Assembly: GCF_010122465.1 (NCBI RefSeq)
Contig: NZ_WLZY01000011.1
Location: forward strand, 62,001-126,000
Direction of reading: 5' to 3'
Length of the DNA stretch: 64,000 bases
Origin: Phytoactinopolyspora mesophila
GTDB taxonomy: Bacteria > Actinomycetota > Actinomycetes > Jiangellales > Jiangellaceae
The position numbers were made by a program, and so were the translations under genes. The stretch's first letter is position 1. Every line of letters starts with the position of its first letter. Positions 51,200 to 59,481 of this stretch are shown here, piece after piece. The notes beneath the pieces are model-generated. The model searched no databases. It saw only the letters and a list, made by a program, of their open reading frames with translations, and had not been told where the DNA came from.

Positions 51200-51609
51200 C
51201 CACGACCACCTAGTGCCGTTGGTTGGATCAGTGGTGCTGTGCGGACGGACGACCTGCGCGAGGCTCCCCACGCACGGGAGTCCGTCCCGTCGGCCGACCC
51301 CTCGTTCGGGTGCAGAGGTTCCAGGCAGCATGCATGGCCGGGATATGGCTGGTCAATGCTCTTGTGCCGGTCCCGTGCCGAACGTCAGCGAAACGTCAGC
51401 GCGCCCTGGCCGCCCCGCGCGGCACCGGTACGCGGTGAGGTTCGTGGATGTACCCGATTGGGTGAAACCCCCGCACCGATGCAGCCGGTAGCGTCTCTCG
51501 AATCTGGCAGCGGTTTGCACGACGAGCTCCCCGGACAACGTGAGCCCACCCAGGAGGCGGCCACGCCTCCTGTATCAGCTGAACCGAAGAGCCACGGAGG
51601 TTAAGAGCT
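51200..51609. promoter_or_regulatory. Divergent control region luxR / TRAP operon
   Basis: 410 bases without a gene. Two features are visible. The direct repeat AACGTCAGCG occurs at 51381-51390 and 51392-51401, an 11-bp period as in SARP/BTAD binding sites. A perfect hairpin CAGGAGGCG-gcca-CGCCTCCTG (51551-51572) lies in the probable leader of dctP. The promoters of luxR and of the TRAP operon must be in this region. Confidence 0.55.
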
Positions 51610-52704
51610 ATGAAACGTTCGACGCTTGTCCGAGGCCGGCTGGTTGCCGGCCTGGCCGCAGTTGCCATGCTCGCGGCATGCGGGGACGGAGCCATCGCCA
51701 GCGGCGGCGACGGCGACGGCGAGAGTGAATCGGTCGGGGATGAGGACACCGCCGAGATCTCCCTGCGGTACGCGTTCTTCGCTCCTGCCGCGTCGTTCCC
51801 GGCCGTTCAGATGGAGGAGTGGGCCGAGCGCCTCAATGAGCGCACCGACGGCCAGATATCCGTCGAGCTGTTCCCCGGCGGCACGCTCCTGGGTGCCGGC
51901 GACATCTACGACGGCGTCAGCGGCGGTATCGCCGATGTCGGGCTTGATTCACCCGCGTACGACGTCGGCCGCTTCCCGCTGAGCTCGGTTGTGTCGCTGC
52001 CGGTCGGCTTCGCCAATGCCAAGGTGGCCAGCCGGACTCTACTGGACCTGCTCGACGAGTTCGAACCGCAGGAGTTCGCCGGATACGAGATCATCACAGC
52101 CTTCACGACGGAGCCGGCCCGGCTGCAGTCGGACCGGCCGGTGTCGAGCCGGGACGACCTCGCGGGGCTGGAAGTGCGCGGATCCGGCGCCGGTGTGCCG
52201 GCTTTGCAGGCGCTGGGCGCCTCACCGGTGGGTATGCCGATGCCCGAGGTCGCCGAAGGGCTGCAGACCGGCGTCATCAACGGCTACGTGTCCTCGCGCG
52301 AGGTGCTGCAGGACTTCGGCCTGGCCGAGCAGGTCGGCTACGTGAGCGACTACGCCTTCGGCGTGTCCAACACCTTCGTCGCGGTGATGGACGAAGACAA
52401 ATTCGCCGCCCTGCCCGACGACGTGAAAGCCGAGATCCAGGGCTTACGTCAGGAGATGATGGAGTTCGCCTCCGGCTATCACGACGACGAGAACGTCGGC
52501 GGGGCGCTGGAATGGGCCGAAGCCGAGCACGATCTGGAGGTCGTCCAGCTCGATGAAGGTGAGGAAGAGGCCTGGGACGAGATCCTCAGCGAACTCATCA
52601 CCGCCTGGGCCGACGATGTCGAAGGTAACGGCTTCGACCCGCAAGAGGTCTTCAACCGGATGACCGAGCTGCAGGAGCAGTACACGGCCGAGTTCGGCGA
52701 CTGA
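51610..52704 (+). CDS. dctP: TRAP transporter substrate-binding protein (DctP-type lipoprotein)
   Basis: A 364-residue extracytoplasmic solute receptor. The lipobox LAAVAMLAACGDG has its Cys near residue 24, followed by an acidic linker. The DctP fold includes MEEWAERLNERTDGQISVELFPGGTLLGAGDIYDGVSGGIADVG, and RPVSSRDDLAGLEVRGSGAGVPALQALGASPVGMPMPEVAEGLQTGVINGYV, where the Arg is the carboxylate-binding residue. It therefore probably binds an organic acid and passes it to the DctQM membrane part. CGGAGG precedes the ATG. It is the first gene of the dctPQM group. Confidence 0.92.
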   Translation: MKRSTLVRGRLVAGLAAVAMLAACGDGAIASGGDGDGESESVGDEDTAEISLRYAFFAPAASFPAVQMEEWAERLNERTDGQISVELFPGGTLLGAGDIYDGVSGGIADVGLDSPAYDVGRFPLSSVVSLPVGFANAKVASRTLLDLLDEFEPQEFAGYEIITAFTTEPARLQSDRPVSSRDDLAGLEVRGSGAGVPALQALGASPVGMPMPEVAEGLQTGVINGYVSSREVLQDFGLAEQVGYVSDYAFGVSNTFVAVMDEDKFAALPDDVKAEIQGLRQEMMEFASGYHDDENVGGALEWAEAEHDLEVVQLDEGEEEAWDEILSELITAWADDVEGNGFDPQEVFNRMTELQEQYTAEFGD

Positions 52705-52745
52705 GGCTGCCGCTCGTGACCGGCAACGGGCTCGAAGGAGGGACC

Positions 52746-53240
52746 ATGTCCGGCGGTGTTGACCTGGTGACGAAGTCTCTGGCCAGCGTCGCCGGCGTGG
52801 TTCTGCTCGTGATGCTGTCCATCACGGTGGGCAACATCGGGTTGCGCTTGTTCGCCACGCCCTACCACGGCACCTTCGAAGTAGTGGGGCTGCTCGCGGT
52901 GCTGGTGAACGGGCTGGCGCTGGCGGAGGCGCAGCGCAGCAGGTCGCATATCGCGATCGACCTGGTGATGCGCCGGACCTCCGTACGCACCCAACTCTAC
53001 GTCGGCGCGATGGTGACGGTGATCTCGGTTGTCCTGTTCAGCCTGCTGGCCCAGCAGCTCACGGCCTACGGGCTGAACCTGCGTGATCAAGGGGCGGTGA
53101 CCGATTCGCTGCGGTTGCCGTTCTGGCCAGTCTCGCTGGTGCTGGCCGTGGGGGTGGCCGGACTGGTGCTCGCGTTGTTGGCCGACCTGGCTGCCGTCCG
53201 CCGCAATCTGCGCTCGGCCAACCCGGAGACGATCTGGTGA
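52746..53240 (+). CDS. dctQ: TRAP transporter small membrane subunit (DctQ)
   Basis: A 164-residue protein with four transmembrane helices; VLLVMLSITVGNIGLRLFATPYHGTFEVVGLLAVLVNGLALAEAQR is the DctQ pattern, followed by RSHIAIDLVMRR. ATG 52746 is chosen because of GAAGGAGGGACC directly upstream. Together with DctM it forms the Na+ or H+ driven permease. Confidence 0.9.
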   Translation: MSGGVDLVTKSLASVAGVVLLVMLSITVGNIGLRLFATPYHGTFEVVGLLAVLVNGLALAEAQRSRSHIAIDLVMRRTSVRTQLYVGAMVTVISVVLFSLLAQQLTAYGLNLRDQGAVTDSLRLPFWPVSLVLAVGVAGLVLALLADLAAVRRNLRSANPETIW

Positions 53241-53268
53241 GCCGCTCGGACGTTCCTGGGAGTGCATC

Positions 53269-54552
53269 GTGAGCTTCACCGTCGTAGCGGTCATCGGGAT
53301 CGCCATCATGCTCATGATCATGATGTTGCGGATGCCGGTGGCGTTCGCGCTCATGCTGGCCGGCGTCGTCGGCTCCGCCTACATGATCGGCACACCGGCC
53401 GCGATCCAGCTGCTGGCGGCGGACACATACCGGCAGTTCACGTCGTATGGGTTGTCGGTTATTCCGCTGTTCGTCTTGATGGGGCAGATCGCGTTCCGGG
53501 CCGGGATCAGCGAACGCCTCTACGCGACCGCGTACAAATGGATCGGCTCGCTGCCGGGTGGTGTGGCGGCGACGACGATTCTGGCCAGCATCGGGTTCTC
53601 GACGTTCTCCGGGTCCAACTCGGCGACGACGGCCACCATGGGCGCGGTCTCCTTGCCCGAGATGAAGAAGTACCGGTATCAGCCCGCCCTCAGCGGTGGA
53701 AGCGTCGCCATCGGTGGCACGCTGGGTGTCTTGATCCCGCCGTCGACGGCTTTGATCATCATCGCGATCCAGTCCGAGCAGTCCATCGCGCGGCTGTTCG
53801 TGGCGGCCTTGGTGCCAGGGCTGGTCGTGGGCGCCTTGCTGGTCGCGACGGTGCTGGTGCTGTGCTGGCGCCGTCCCGAGCTTGGGCCGCCTGGTCCCAA
53901 GGTGAGCTGGCCGGAGCGGTTCAAGTCGCTCACCGGGGTGCTGGAGGCACTGGCGCTGTTCGCGCTTGTCATCGGCGGGCTGTACCTAGGGTGGTTTACC
54001 CCGACCGAGGCCGGTGCCGTAGGGGCGTTCGGGGCGATCGTCATCGCGTTGCTCCGCCGCAGCCTCACCCCCAAGGCGTTGTGGGCCGCGGTGATGGACA
54101 GCCTGCGGATCTCGGCCATGGTGGTGCTGCTGGTGACCGGCGCGGTGGTCTTCGGGCGTTTCCTGAGCCTGACGCGGCTCCCGTTCGAGCTGGCGGCATG
54201 GGTCGGATCACTGGCTGTGCCCTCGATGGTGGTCCTGCTCATCCTGGTGCTGATCTACCTGGTGGGCGGTGCGTTCATGGACGCGCTGGGCTTTCTGGTC
54301 ATCAGCATTCCGATCTTCTTCCCGCTGGCGGTGTCGCTCGGGTTCGACCCGGTCTGGTTCACCATCATCGTCACGCTGGTGACCACCATCGGCGCGGTGA
54401 CGCCGCCCGTGGGTGTGAACCTCTACATCGTGAGTGCGCTGGACAAGGACCTCGACGTGGTGTCGGTGTCCAAAGGGACCGTCGTCTTCTTCATCCCGTA
54501 CGCCTTGGCCATCGCCTTGTTCATCGCCGTCCCCGGATTGATCATCACCTGA
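53269..54552 (+). CDS. dctM: TRAP transporter large membrane subunit (DctM)
   Basis: A 427-residue protein with about 12 membrane segments. Conserved blocks are MMLRMPVAFALMLAGVVGSAYMIG, SVIPLFVLMGQIAFRAGIS, ASIGFSTFSGSNSATTATMGAVSLPEM and GGSVAIGGTLGVLIPPSTALIIIAI. These are the DctM transport-core signatures. The GTG start at 53269 is preceded by GGGAG. It ends the dctPQM set and is followed 46 bases later by the carboxymuconolactone-decarboxylase-like gene. Confidence 0.93.
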   Translation: MSFTVVAVIGIAIMLMIMMLRMPVAFALMLAGVVGSAYMIGTPAAIQLLAADTYRQFTSYGLSVIPLFVLMGQIAFRAGISERLYATAYKWIGSLPGGVAATTILASIGFSTFSGSNSATTATMGAVSLPEMKKYRYQPALSGGSVAIGGTLGVLIPPSTALIIIAIQSEQSIARLFVAALVPGLVVGALLVATVLVLCWRRPELGPPGPKVSWPERFKSLTGVLEALALFALVIGGLYLGWFTPTEAGAVGAFGAIVIALLRRSLTPKALWAAVMDSLRISAMVVLLVTGAVVFGRFLSLTRLPFELAAWVGSLAVPSMVVLLILVLIYLVGGAFMDALGFLVISIPIFFPLAVSLGFDPVWFTIIVTLVTTIGAVTPPVGVNLYIVSALDKDLDVVSVSKGTVVFFIPYALAIALFIAVPGLIIT

Positions 54553-54598
54553 TGTGGCCATCACCAAGAAGGACGACGAGTAAGGGAGGACCAGCGGG

Positions 54599-55045
54599 AT
54601 GGTTGACGACGATGCCAGGCACGACGACGGGGATCGGGACGAGCAGCAGCGGTATGTGGACGAGATGGTCCGCCGCCGCGGTTACGTCCTCGACTACCAC
54701 CGGGTGATGGCGGCGCACGACCTACCGGTGCTCAAAGCAGCCAATGAGCTGGTGTCCGCCGCGTACCTGGAGGAACGTTCGCTCGACCGGCGGACCAAGG
54801 AGCTGCTGTTCGTCCTCAGTCTGACGGTGGTGCGGGCGGAACGGCACCACATCGCCAGCCACATCAGGGTCGCGCTGCAGCACGGCGCCACTCCGCAGGA
54901 GATCTTGGAGGCGATCGAGATCGCACTCCCGCAGGCCGGTGTCGTGGCATTCCAGCACGGCTTCGACGTATGGCGGGAGGTGGTCGGCGCCGAGGGGATC
55001 GAGCCCAGTCCGGACGTCCTGCCGCACCCGGAGACCCGGAATTGA
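54599..55045 (+). CDS. Carboxymuconolactone decarboxylase (CMD) family protein
   Basis: A 148-residue AhpD/CMD-like protein: all-helical, with ANELVSAAYLEERSLDRRTKELLFVLSLTVVRAERHHIASHIRVALQHGATPQEILEAIEIALPQAG. The AhpD CxxC pair is absent, so this is not a peroxidase and is more likely a decarboxylase or lyase relative. It is a candidate for a decarboxylation or ring-opening step in the lower pathway. GGAGG precedes the ATG. Confidence 0.82.
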   Translation: MVDDDARHDDGDRDEQQRYVDEMVRRRGYVLDYHRVMAAHDLPVLKAANELVSAAYLEERSLDRRTKELLFVLSLTVVRAERHHIASHIRVALQHGATPQEILEAIEIALPQAGVVAFQHGFDVWREVVGAEGIEPSPDVLPHPETRN

Positions 55046-55156
55046 CCCGTCGGGGGGACGTGGCTGACCTGCCGCGTTCCGTAGCGTGACGAACCACTGG
55101 ACAGGAACTCTCCGCACCAAGACGCACCACCGGACAACACGAGCATCGGAGCCGCG

Positions 55157-55690
55157 ATGGATCCCGCCGCGAGGAGCACGGACGTTGTTGTTGACCTCGA
55201 GGTCAACGGGCGACGCGAGGTGCATACCGTGCCGGCGCGTACCCTGCTGGTCCATTTCCTGCGGGAGAACCTCGGCCTCACCGGCACCCATGTCGGCTGC
55301 GACACCACGCAGTGCGGGGCGTGCACCGTGGAGCTGGACGGGGTGGCGGTGAAGTCGTGCACGGTGCTGGCGGCGCAGGCCGCGGGGAGCTCGGTGCGCA
55401 CCATCGAGGACGTCTCGCTGGGCACCGAAAACGGGCTCGACCCGGTCCAACAGGCGTTCTGGGACGAGCACGGCCTGCAGTGCGGGTTCTGTACGCCCGG
55501 CATGGTGCTCGCGGTCCGGCAGTTGCTGCGTGACAACCCCAAGCCGACCGACGACGAGGTACGCCATGGCATCGACGGCAACCTGTGCCGTTGCACCGGC
55601 TATCAGAACATCGTTGCCGCGGCGCTCAAGGCGGCGAGTACGCAGGAGCCGGCGACCACGAAGGCGACGTCGACGGCGAAGGCGGACTGA
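55157..55690 (+). CDS. Molybdenum hydroxylase [2Fe-2S] subunit (CoxS-like)
   Basis: A 177-residue iron-sulfur subunit. The first cluster is plant-ferredoxin type, with Cys48, Cys53, Cys56 and Cys68 (GCDTTQCGACTVEL); the second uses Cys109, Cys112, Cys144 and Cys146 (QCGFCTPG and NLCRCTGY). It passes electrons from the Mo site of the large subunit to FAD. A Thr/Ala/Lys tail of about 20 residues extends the C-terminus. The coxM gene follows after 2 bases, while coxL is far upstream. Confidence 0.93.
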   Translation: MDPAARSTDVVVDLEVNGRREVHTVPARTLLVHFLRENLGLTGTHVGCDTTQCGACTVELDGVAVKSCTVLAAQAAGSSVRTIEDVSLGTENGLDPVQQAFWDEHGLQCGFCTPGMVLAVRQLLRDNPKPTDDEVRHGIDGNLCRCTGYQNIVAAALKAASTQEPATTKATSTAKAD

Positions 55691-55692
55691 CG

Positions 55693-56571
55693 ATGTACCC
55701 AGCGGAGTTCGCCTACCAGCGCCCAGCCGATCTCGACGGCGTGTTCACCGCGCTGGAGCAGCATGCCGGTGAAGCCAAGCTGATCGCCGGCGGCCAGAGC
55801 CTCCTGCCGATGATGAAGCTGCGCCTCGTCAGCCCGGCCATGCTGATCGACCTGGCCGGCACTGCAGAGCTGCGCGGTCAGTGGCGTACCGAGAACGGCG
55901 TCCGGATCGGCGCGCTGACCACGTACCGCGAACTACAGCACAGCTCCAGCACCCTCGGGTTGCTGCCCGGTCTGGCGGACACGCTGGAGGTCATCGCCGA
56001 CCAGCAAGTCCGTGCCCGCGGCACCGTCGGCGGCGCGCTGGCCCACGGCGACCCTACGGCCGACCTGCCCGCGCTGATGCTGGCCTTGGACGCGGAGGTG
56101 CGGATCGGTTCCCGTCGCGGAGAACGGGTGATGGCCCTCAGCGACTTCGTGACCGGCATCTTCTCGACGGATCTCGCCGACGACGATGTGCTGACCGCGG
56201 TTGACGTGCCCTTGCCGCCGCCCGGGACCGGAGCGGCCTACGAGAAGTTCGAGCAGCCGGCCAGCCATCTCGCGTTGTGTGGGGTGGCTGCGGCGCTGAC
56301 CGTCGTCGACGGTGTGGTCCACCGCGCGCGGGTAGCCATGACCGGCGTATCCGGGACACCCCGGCGGCTCCCCGTGGTGGAGGACGCGCTGCTCGGCGCC
56401 GCGGCGGATCCAGCGGTGCTGGATGACGTCGCGGCGCTCGCCTCCCAGGGTGTCGAACCGCTCAGTGACCTGCACGCCCCGGCCGAATACCGGCTGCACC
56501 TGCTCGAAGTGGCCACCCGGAGAGCCCTGCAGGTCGCGGCGTCACGAGCTGGAATGAGGTGGGCCGCATGA
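55693..56571 (+). CDS. Molybdenum hydroxylase FAD-binding subunit (CoxM-like)
   Basis: A 292-residue FAD subunit. FAD motifs: AKLIAGGQSLLPMMKLRL (first) and RARGTVGGALAHGDPTADLPALMLAL (second). The C-terminal CO-dehydrogenase flavoprotein domain closes with RLHLLEVATRRALQVA. It takes electrons from CoxS. Start 55693 begins at the family N-terminus (MYPAEFAYQRP). The stop overlaps the enoyl-CoA hydratase start (ATGA). Confidence 0.92.
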   Translation: MYPAEFAYQRPADLDGVFTALEQHAGEAKLIAGGQSLLPMMKLRLVSPAMLIDLAGTAELRGQWRTENGVRIGALTTYRELQHSSSTLGLLPGLADTLEVIADQQVRARGTVGGALAHGDPTADLPALMLALDAEVRIGSRRGERVMALSDFVTGIFSTDLADDDVLTAVDVPLPPPGTGAAYEKFEQPASHLALCGVAAALTVVDGVVHRARVAMTGVSGTPRRLPVVEDALLGAAADPAVLDDVAALASQGVEPLSDLHAPAEYRLHLLEVATRRALQVAASRAGMRWAA

Positions 56572-57422
56572 GCGAGCCGAACGAGACGGACGAGATCAAC
56601 GATGACGCCGTGCTGGTCAGGCGCACGGGCACGGTCACCACGTGCACGCTGAACCGGCCCGGGACCGGCAACAAGCTCGACGCGACGCTGCTGGACCTGC
56701 TGGCCGAGCGCGTCCGTGAGGCCAGGGACGCCGGCACCCGGGTGCTGGTGCTCCGTGGTGCCGGAGACGACTTCTGCCTCGGCCGGCAGGGCCCTAGGCT
56801 GGACGGCCCGCCGACACCGAGCATCCTCAACGCAGAATTTGCCCGCGTCCAAGGCGTGAACGAACTGGTCGAAGATTTCCCCGGGCTCACCGTCTCGGTG
56901 GTGCACGGCCGGGCCTTGGGCGCCGGGGCCAGCCTGGCCGGCCGGTGCGACCTGGTCGTGGCCGCCAGCACCGCGCGGCTCGCCTTTCCCGAAGTCCCGC
57001 ACGGCATCGCACCCACCGTCGTCGCTTCGTACTTCGTTCACCGGCTGAACCGCACCGCCCTCCTGGACCTTTTACTGACCGGGCGGGTCGTGGACGCGGT
57101 GGAGGCGCAGCGACTCGGCCTCGTGTCCCGGATCGTCGACGAGGAGACTCTCGACGGCTCGGTCGACGCGCTGGCCGAGGAGCTCGCGCGGCTGGACCCG
57201 GACATCGTGCGGACCATCAAGTCGTTCATCGGCGTCGCGTCGACGGTGCCTCCACGGACCGCCGTCCGGCTCGGCGTCGCCGAATTGGTCAATCAGATGG
57301 TTGACCAAGCCGCCACCGACCAAGCCACCACCGACCAAGCCACCACCGACCAAGCCACCACCGACCAAGCCACCACCGACCAAGCCACCACCCCCGACCC
57401 GTCCATCGGAGGATCGAGATGA
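56568..57422 (+). CDS. Enoyl-CoA hydratase/isomerase family protein with repeat tail
   Basis: A 284-residue crotonase-fold protein. The oxyanion-hole parts are LRGAGDDFCLGRQG and VHGRALGAGASLAGRCDLVVAASTARLAFPEVPHG, with the Glu in the second. It hydrates or isomerises an acyl-CoA or related enol in the lower pathway; the exact reaction is unknown. The C-terminus ends in five copies of DQATT plus one variant, from the 15-bp tandem repeat at 57303-57392. Start and stop overlap the neighbours by ATGA, so it is part of a tightly coupled operon. Confidence 0.88.
   Translation: MSEPNETDEINDDAVLVRRTGTVTTCTLNRPGTGNKLDATLLDLLAERVREARDAGTRVLVLRGAGDDFCLGRQGPRLDGPPTPSILNAEFARVQGVNELVEDFPGLTVSVVHGRALGAGASLAGRCDLVVAASTARLAFPEVPHGIAPTVVASYFVHRLNRTALLDLLLTGRVVDAVEAQRLGLVSRIVDEETLDGSVDALAEELARLDPDIVRTIKSFIGVASTVPPRTAVRLGVAELVNQMVDQAATDQATTDQATTDQATTDQATTDQATTPDPSIGGSR
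57303..57392. repeat. Six-copy 15-bp tandem repeat
   Basis: Unit GACCAAGCCACCACC repeated six times (first copy GACCAAGCCGCCACC). It encodes the DQATT pentapeptide tail of the enoyl-CoA hydratase and ends 27 bases before the start of the next gene. Copy number is likely to vary between strains. Confidence 0.95.
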
Positions 57423-58006
57423 GCAGCACCGAACTCACTGTGCGTAAGACCTTCGCCCAGGTAGAGGAGATCCGGCTGGCAGCCGGCGTATCCGACGACG
57501 ACGGCCCGCTGCGCAAGGTCGCCGTCTGCGTGGTGTGCACGAACCCGTTCGCCGGCCAAGGGTACGTTGCCGACCTGGCACCCCTGGTGGACGCGTCGGG
57601 CGAGATCGGGACCTATCTCGGCACCGAGGCCGCACGGCTGCTGGGTGCGCCGGTCGAGAGCTACGGCAAGGCCGGGCTGGTGGGCACCTCGGGTGAACAG
57701 GAGCACGTCAACGCCGCGCTGACGTCGGTGTTCGGCAACGCGTTCCGGGCCGCGATCGGGGGCGGGAAGGCGTGGATCACGTCGGCGACGAAGGTCTCCG
57801 CACCCGGTGCCGTCATCGACGTGCCACTGGCCTTCAAGGACGAGATCTGGGTGCGCAGCCACTACGACGCCTTGGAGATGCGTATTCCTGACGCGCCGCT
57901 GCCGGACGAACTGGTGATCATCGCCGCAGTGTCTAACCGGGGCCGGATCAACGCCCGGGTGGGCGGGCTCACCGTCGACGAGGCCCGGGCCGGCGGTGCG
58001 TCGTGA
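57419..58006 (+). CDS. DUF1185 / PF06684 (amino-acid-synthesis family) protein
   Basis: A 195-residue protein of the DUF1185 family. Conserved blocks are RKVAVCVVCTNPFAGQGYVADLAPLVDASGEIGTYLGTEA, YGKAGLVGTSGEQEHVNAALTSVFGNAFRAAIGGGKAWI and AVIDVPLAFKDEIWVRSHYD. The family is known from structures to have a chorismate-mutase-like fold, but its reaction is not established. It is coupled by ATGA to the enoyl-CoA hydratase and by GTGA to the enamidase-like amidohydrolase, which suggests work on the same cyclic amide or its open product. Confidence 0.85.
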   Translation: MSSTELTVRKTFAQVEEIRLAAGVSDDDGPLRKVAVCVVCTNPFAGQGYVADLAPLVDASGEIGTYLGTEAARLLGAPVESYGKAGLVGTSGEQEHVNAALTSVFGNAFRAAIGGGKAWITSATKVSAPGAVIDVPLAFKDEIWVRSHYDALEMRIPDAPLPDELVIIAAVSNRGRINARVGGLTVDEARAGGAS

Positions 58007-59202
58007 CGGCGCGGCTCGCCGTCGTCGGCGCCGGGACGGTGCTCTCCGGCGACCGGACCGCCCCGGTGATCGGCGACGCGGACACCGTGTACTGCGAAGA
58101 CGGCGTGATCACCGCTATCGGCACGGAGAGTCAGCTCGGTGCGCAGATCGACGCCGCGGACACGGTGATCGACGCGCGCGGCAGCACCCTGGCGCCGGGT
58201 CTGATCGACTCGCACTGCCACGTGGTCCTGGGGGACTACACCCCGCGGCAGAAGACCGTCGACTTCCTGGCCAGCTATGTACACGGCGGCATCACCAGCG
58301 TGGTCTCTCCGGGCGAGATCCACGCACCCGGCCGTCCGCACGACGCCACCGGAGTGAAGGCGCTGGCCATCGCCGCCCGGTCCTGCTTCGAGAACTTCCG
58401 GCCGGGCGGCATGCGGGTGCACGCGGGGGCCGTCGTCCTGGAACCGACGCTGCGGCGGGAGGACTTCGCCGAGCTGCAGCGCGCCGGTGTGCACCTGGCC
58501 AAGTTCGGCTTCGGCCGCTACGAGGACCCCTCCGACGGCGTCGACCAGGTCAGATGGGCCCAGGAGCACGGCATCACGGTGATGTGCCACTCCGGTGGTG
58601 CCAGCATCCCCGGCAGCAAACCCATCACGCCGGAGCATCTGCTGGAACTCGCGCCGGACGTCTGTGGGCACATCAACGGCGGTCCGACCTCGCTCAGCGA
58701 GCAGGGGGTCGACCTCATCATCGAGCAGACCACGATGGCGCTGCAACTGGTCCAGGCCGGCAACGTGCGCTCCGCGGTGCGGATCCTGCGCAAAGCCCTG
58801 GACGACGGTCAGTTCCACCGGGTGGTCATCGGCTCGGACACTCCGACCGGCACCGGCGTGATGCCGCTGGGTGTGCTCAAGACGGTGGCCGAGCTGTCGT
58901 CATTGGCCGGTGTCGACCCCGCGTTGATGTGGGCGGCCGCGACCGGCAACAACGCCGCGACGTGGGACCTGCCGTCAGGCTATATCCGCCCCGGAGCGGC
59001 CGCGGACCTGGTGGTGATGGACGCGCCCTGGGGGTCGACGGCCGACGACGCACTCGGTGCGCTGCGGATCGGCGACCTACCGGGGATCAGCGCCGTCGTC
59101 ACCGCCGGGCAGGCCCGGGGACTGCTGAGCCGGAACACACCGCGGGCGGCCCGGCTGGCCACGATCGCCCCGGCGCAGCCGCACCTGGAGCCGGCCCATT
59201 GA
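58003..59202 (+). CDS. Enamidase-like metal-dependent amidohydrolase
   Basis: A 399-residue amidohydrolase. The metal site is built by His71 and His73 (DSHCH), His196 (CHSGGAS), His223 (HINGG) and Asp279 (GSDTPTG); Lys167 lies where a bridging carboxylate or carbamylated Lys is expected. From memory, the pattern DYTPRQKTVDFLASYVHGG, ISPG.. HAPGRPHDATG and the end RNTPRAARLA matches the enamidase that opens 6-oxo-tetrahydronicotinate in anaerobic nicotinate fermentation. The likely reaction is hydrolysis of a cyclic enamide or lactam. It is coupled to the DUF1185 gene. Confidence 0.8.
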   Translation: MTARLAVVGAGTVLSGDRTAPVIGDADTVYCEDGVITAIGTESQLGAQIDAADTVIDARGSTLAPGLIDSHCHVVLGDYTPRQKTVDFLASYVHGGITSVVSPGEIHAPGRPHDATGVKALAIAARSCFENFRPGGMRVHAGAVVLEPTLRREDFAELQRAGVHLAKFGFGRYEDPSDGVDQVRWAQEHGITVMCHSGGASIPGSKPITPEHLLELAPDVCGHINGGPTSLSEQGVDLIIEQTTMALQLVQAGNVRSAVRILRKALDDGQFHRVVIGSDTPTGTGVMPLGVLKTVAELSSLAGVDPALMWAAATGNNAATWDLPSGYIRPGAAADLVVMDAPWGSTADDALGALRIGDLPGISAVVTAGQARGLLSRNTPRAARLATIAPAQPHLEPAH

Positions 59203-59273
59203 CCCGCACCGTTCACCTGACCACTGAAAACACCGAGGCCGGCACAGGCCGATCGGATAGAGGAGGACACGAC

Positions 59274-59477
59274 ATGTCCATGAAGGTGATCGTCGACCTG
59301 CAGGCATGTCAGGGATACGCCTGCTGCATGATGGAGGCACCGGCGGTGTTCGACCTGGACGAGTCCGCAGGCAAGGCGATCGTCCTCGAGGAGACGCCGT
59401 CGGACGAGCTCCGCACGCAGGTGGAAGCCGCAGCCAGAGTCTGTCCAGCGCGCGCCATCACCGTCGAGAACGGCTGA
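59274..59477 (+). CDS. [3Fe-4S]-type ferredoxin
   Basis: A 67-residue ferredoxin. Cluster ligands are Cys12, Cys18 (CQGYACC) and Cys57 (VCP), the C-x5-C...C-P arrangement of [3Fe-4S] ferredoxins that serve Rieske oxygenases and P450s in actinomycetes; Cys17 is an extra Cys. AGAGGAGG gives a strong ribosome site. It very likely supplies electrons to the Rieske oxygenase at 42831, from the reductase encoded 5 bases later. Confidence 0.92.
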   Translation: MSMKVIVDLQACQGYACCMMEAPAVFDLDESAGKAIVLEETPSDELRTQVEAAARVCPARAITVENG

Positions 59478-59481
59478 TCCG

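Noticed and set aside
53262-54707. Long plus-strand frame overlapping dctM
   Set aside because: Arg/Gly-rich out-of-frame shadow; the other frame is an unambiguous DctM.
45865-56571. Interpretation of coxL/S/M as aerobic CO dehydrogenase
   Set aside because: The active-site loop reads GPYRGAGRPE rather than the AYxCSFR motif of form I CO dehydrogenase, and the setting is an aromatic pathway.
57303-57392. Possible CRISPR array
   Set aside because: The repeats are directly adjacent without spacers and are in frame within a gene.
57996-59477. Alternative frame that merges a shadow of the amidohydrolase with the ferredoxin
   Set aside because: The first 400 codons are Arg-rich noise; only the last 67 residues are a real protein, with its own strong ribosome site at 59274.
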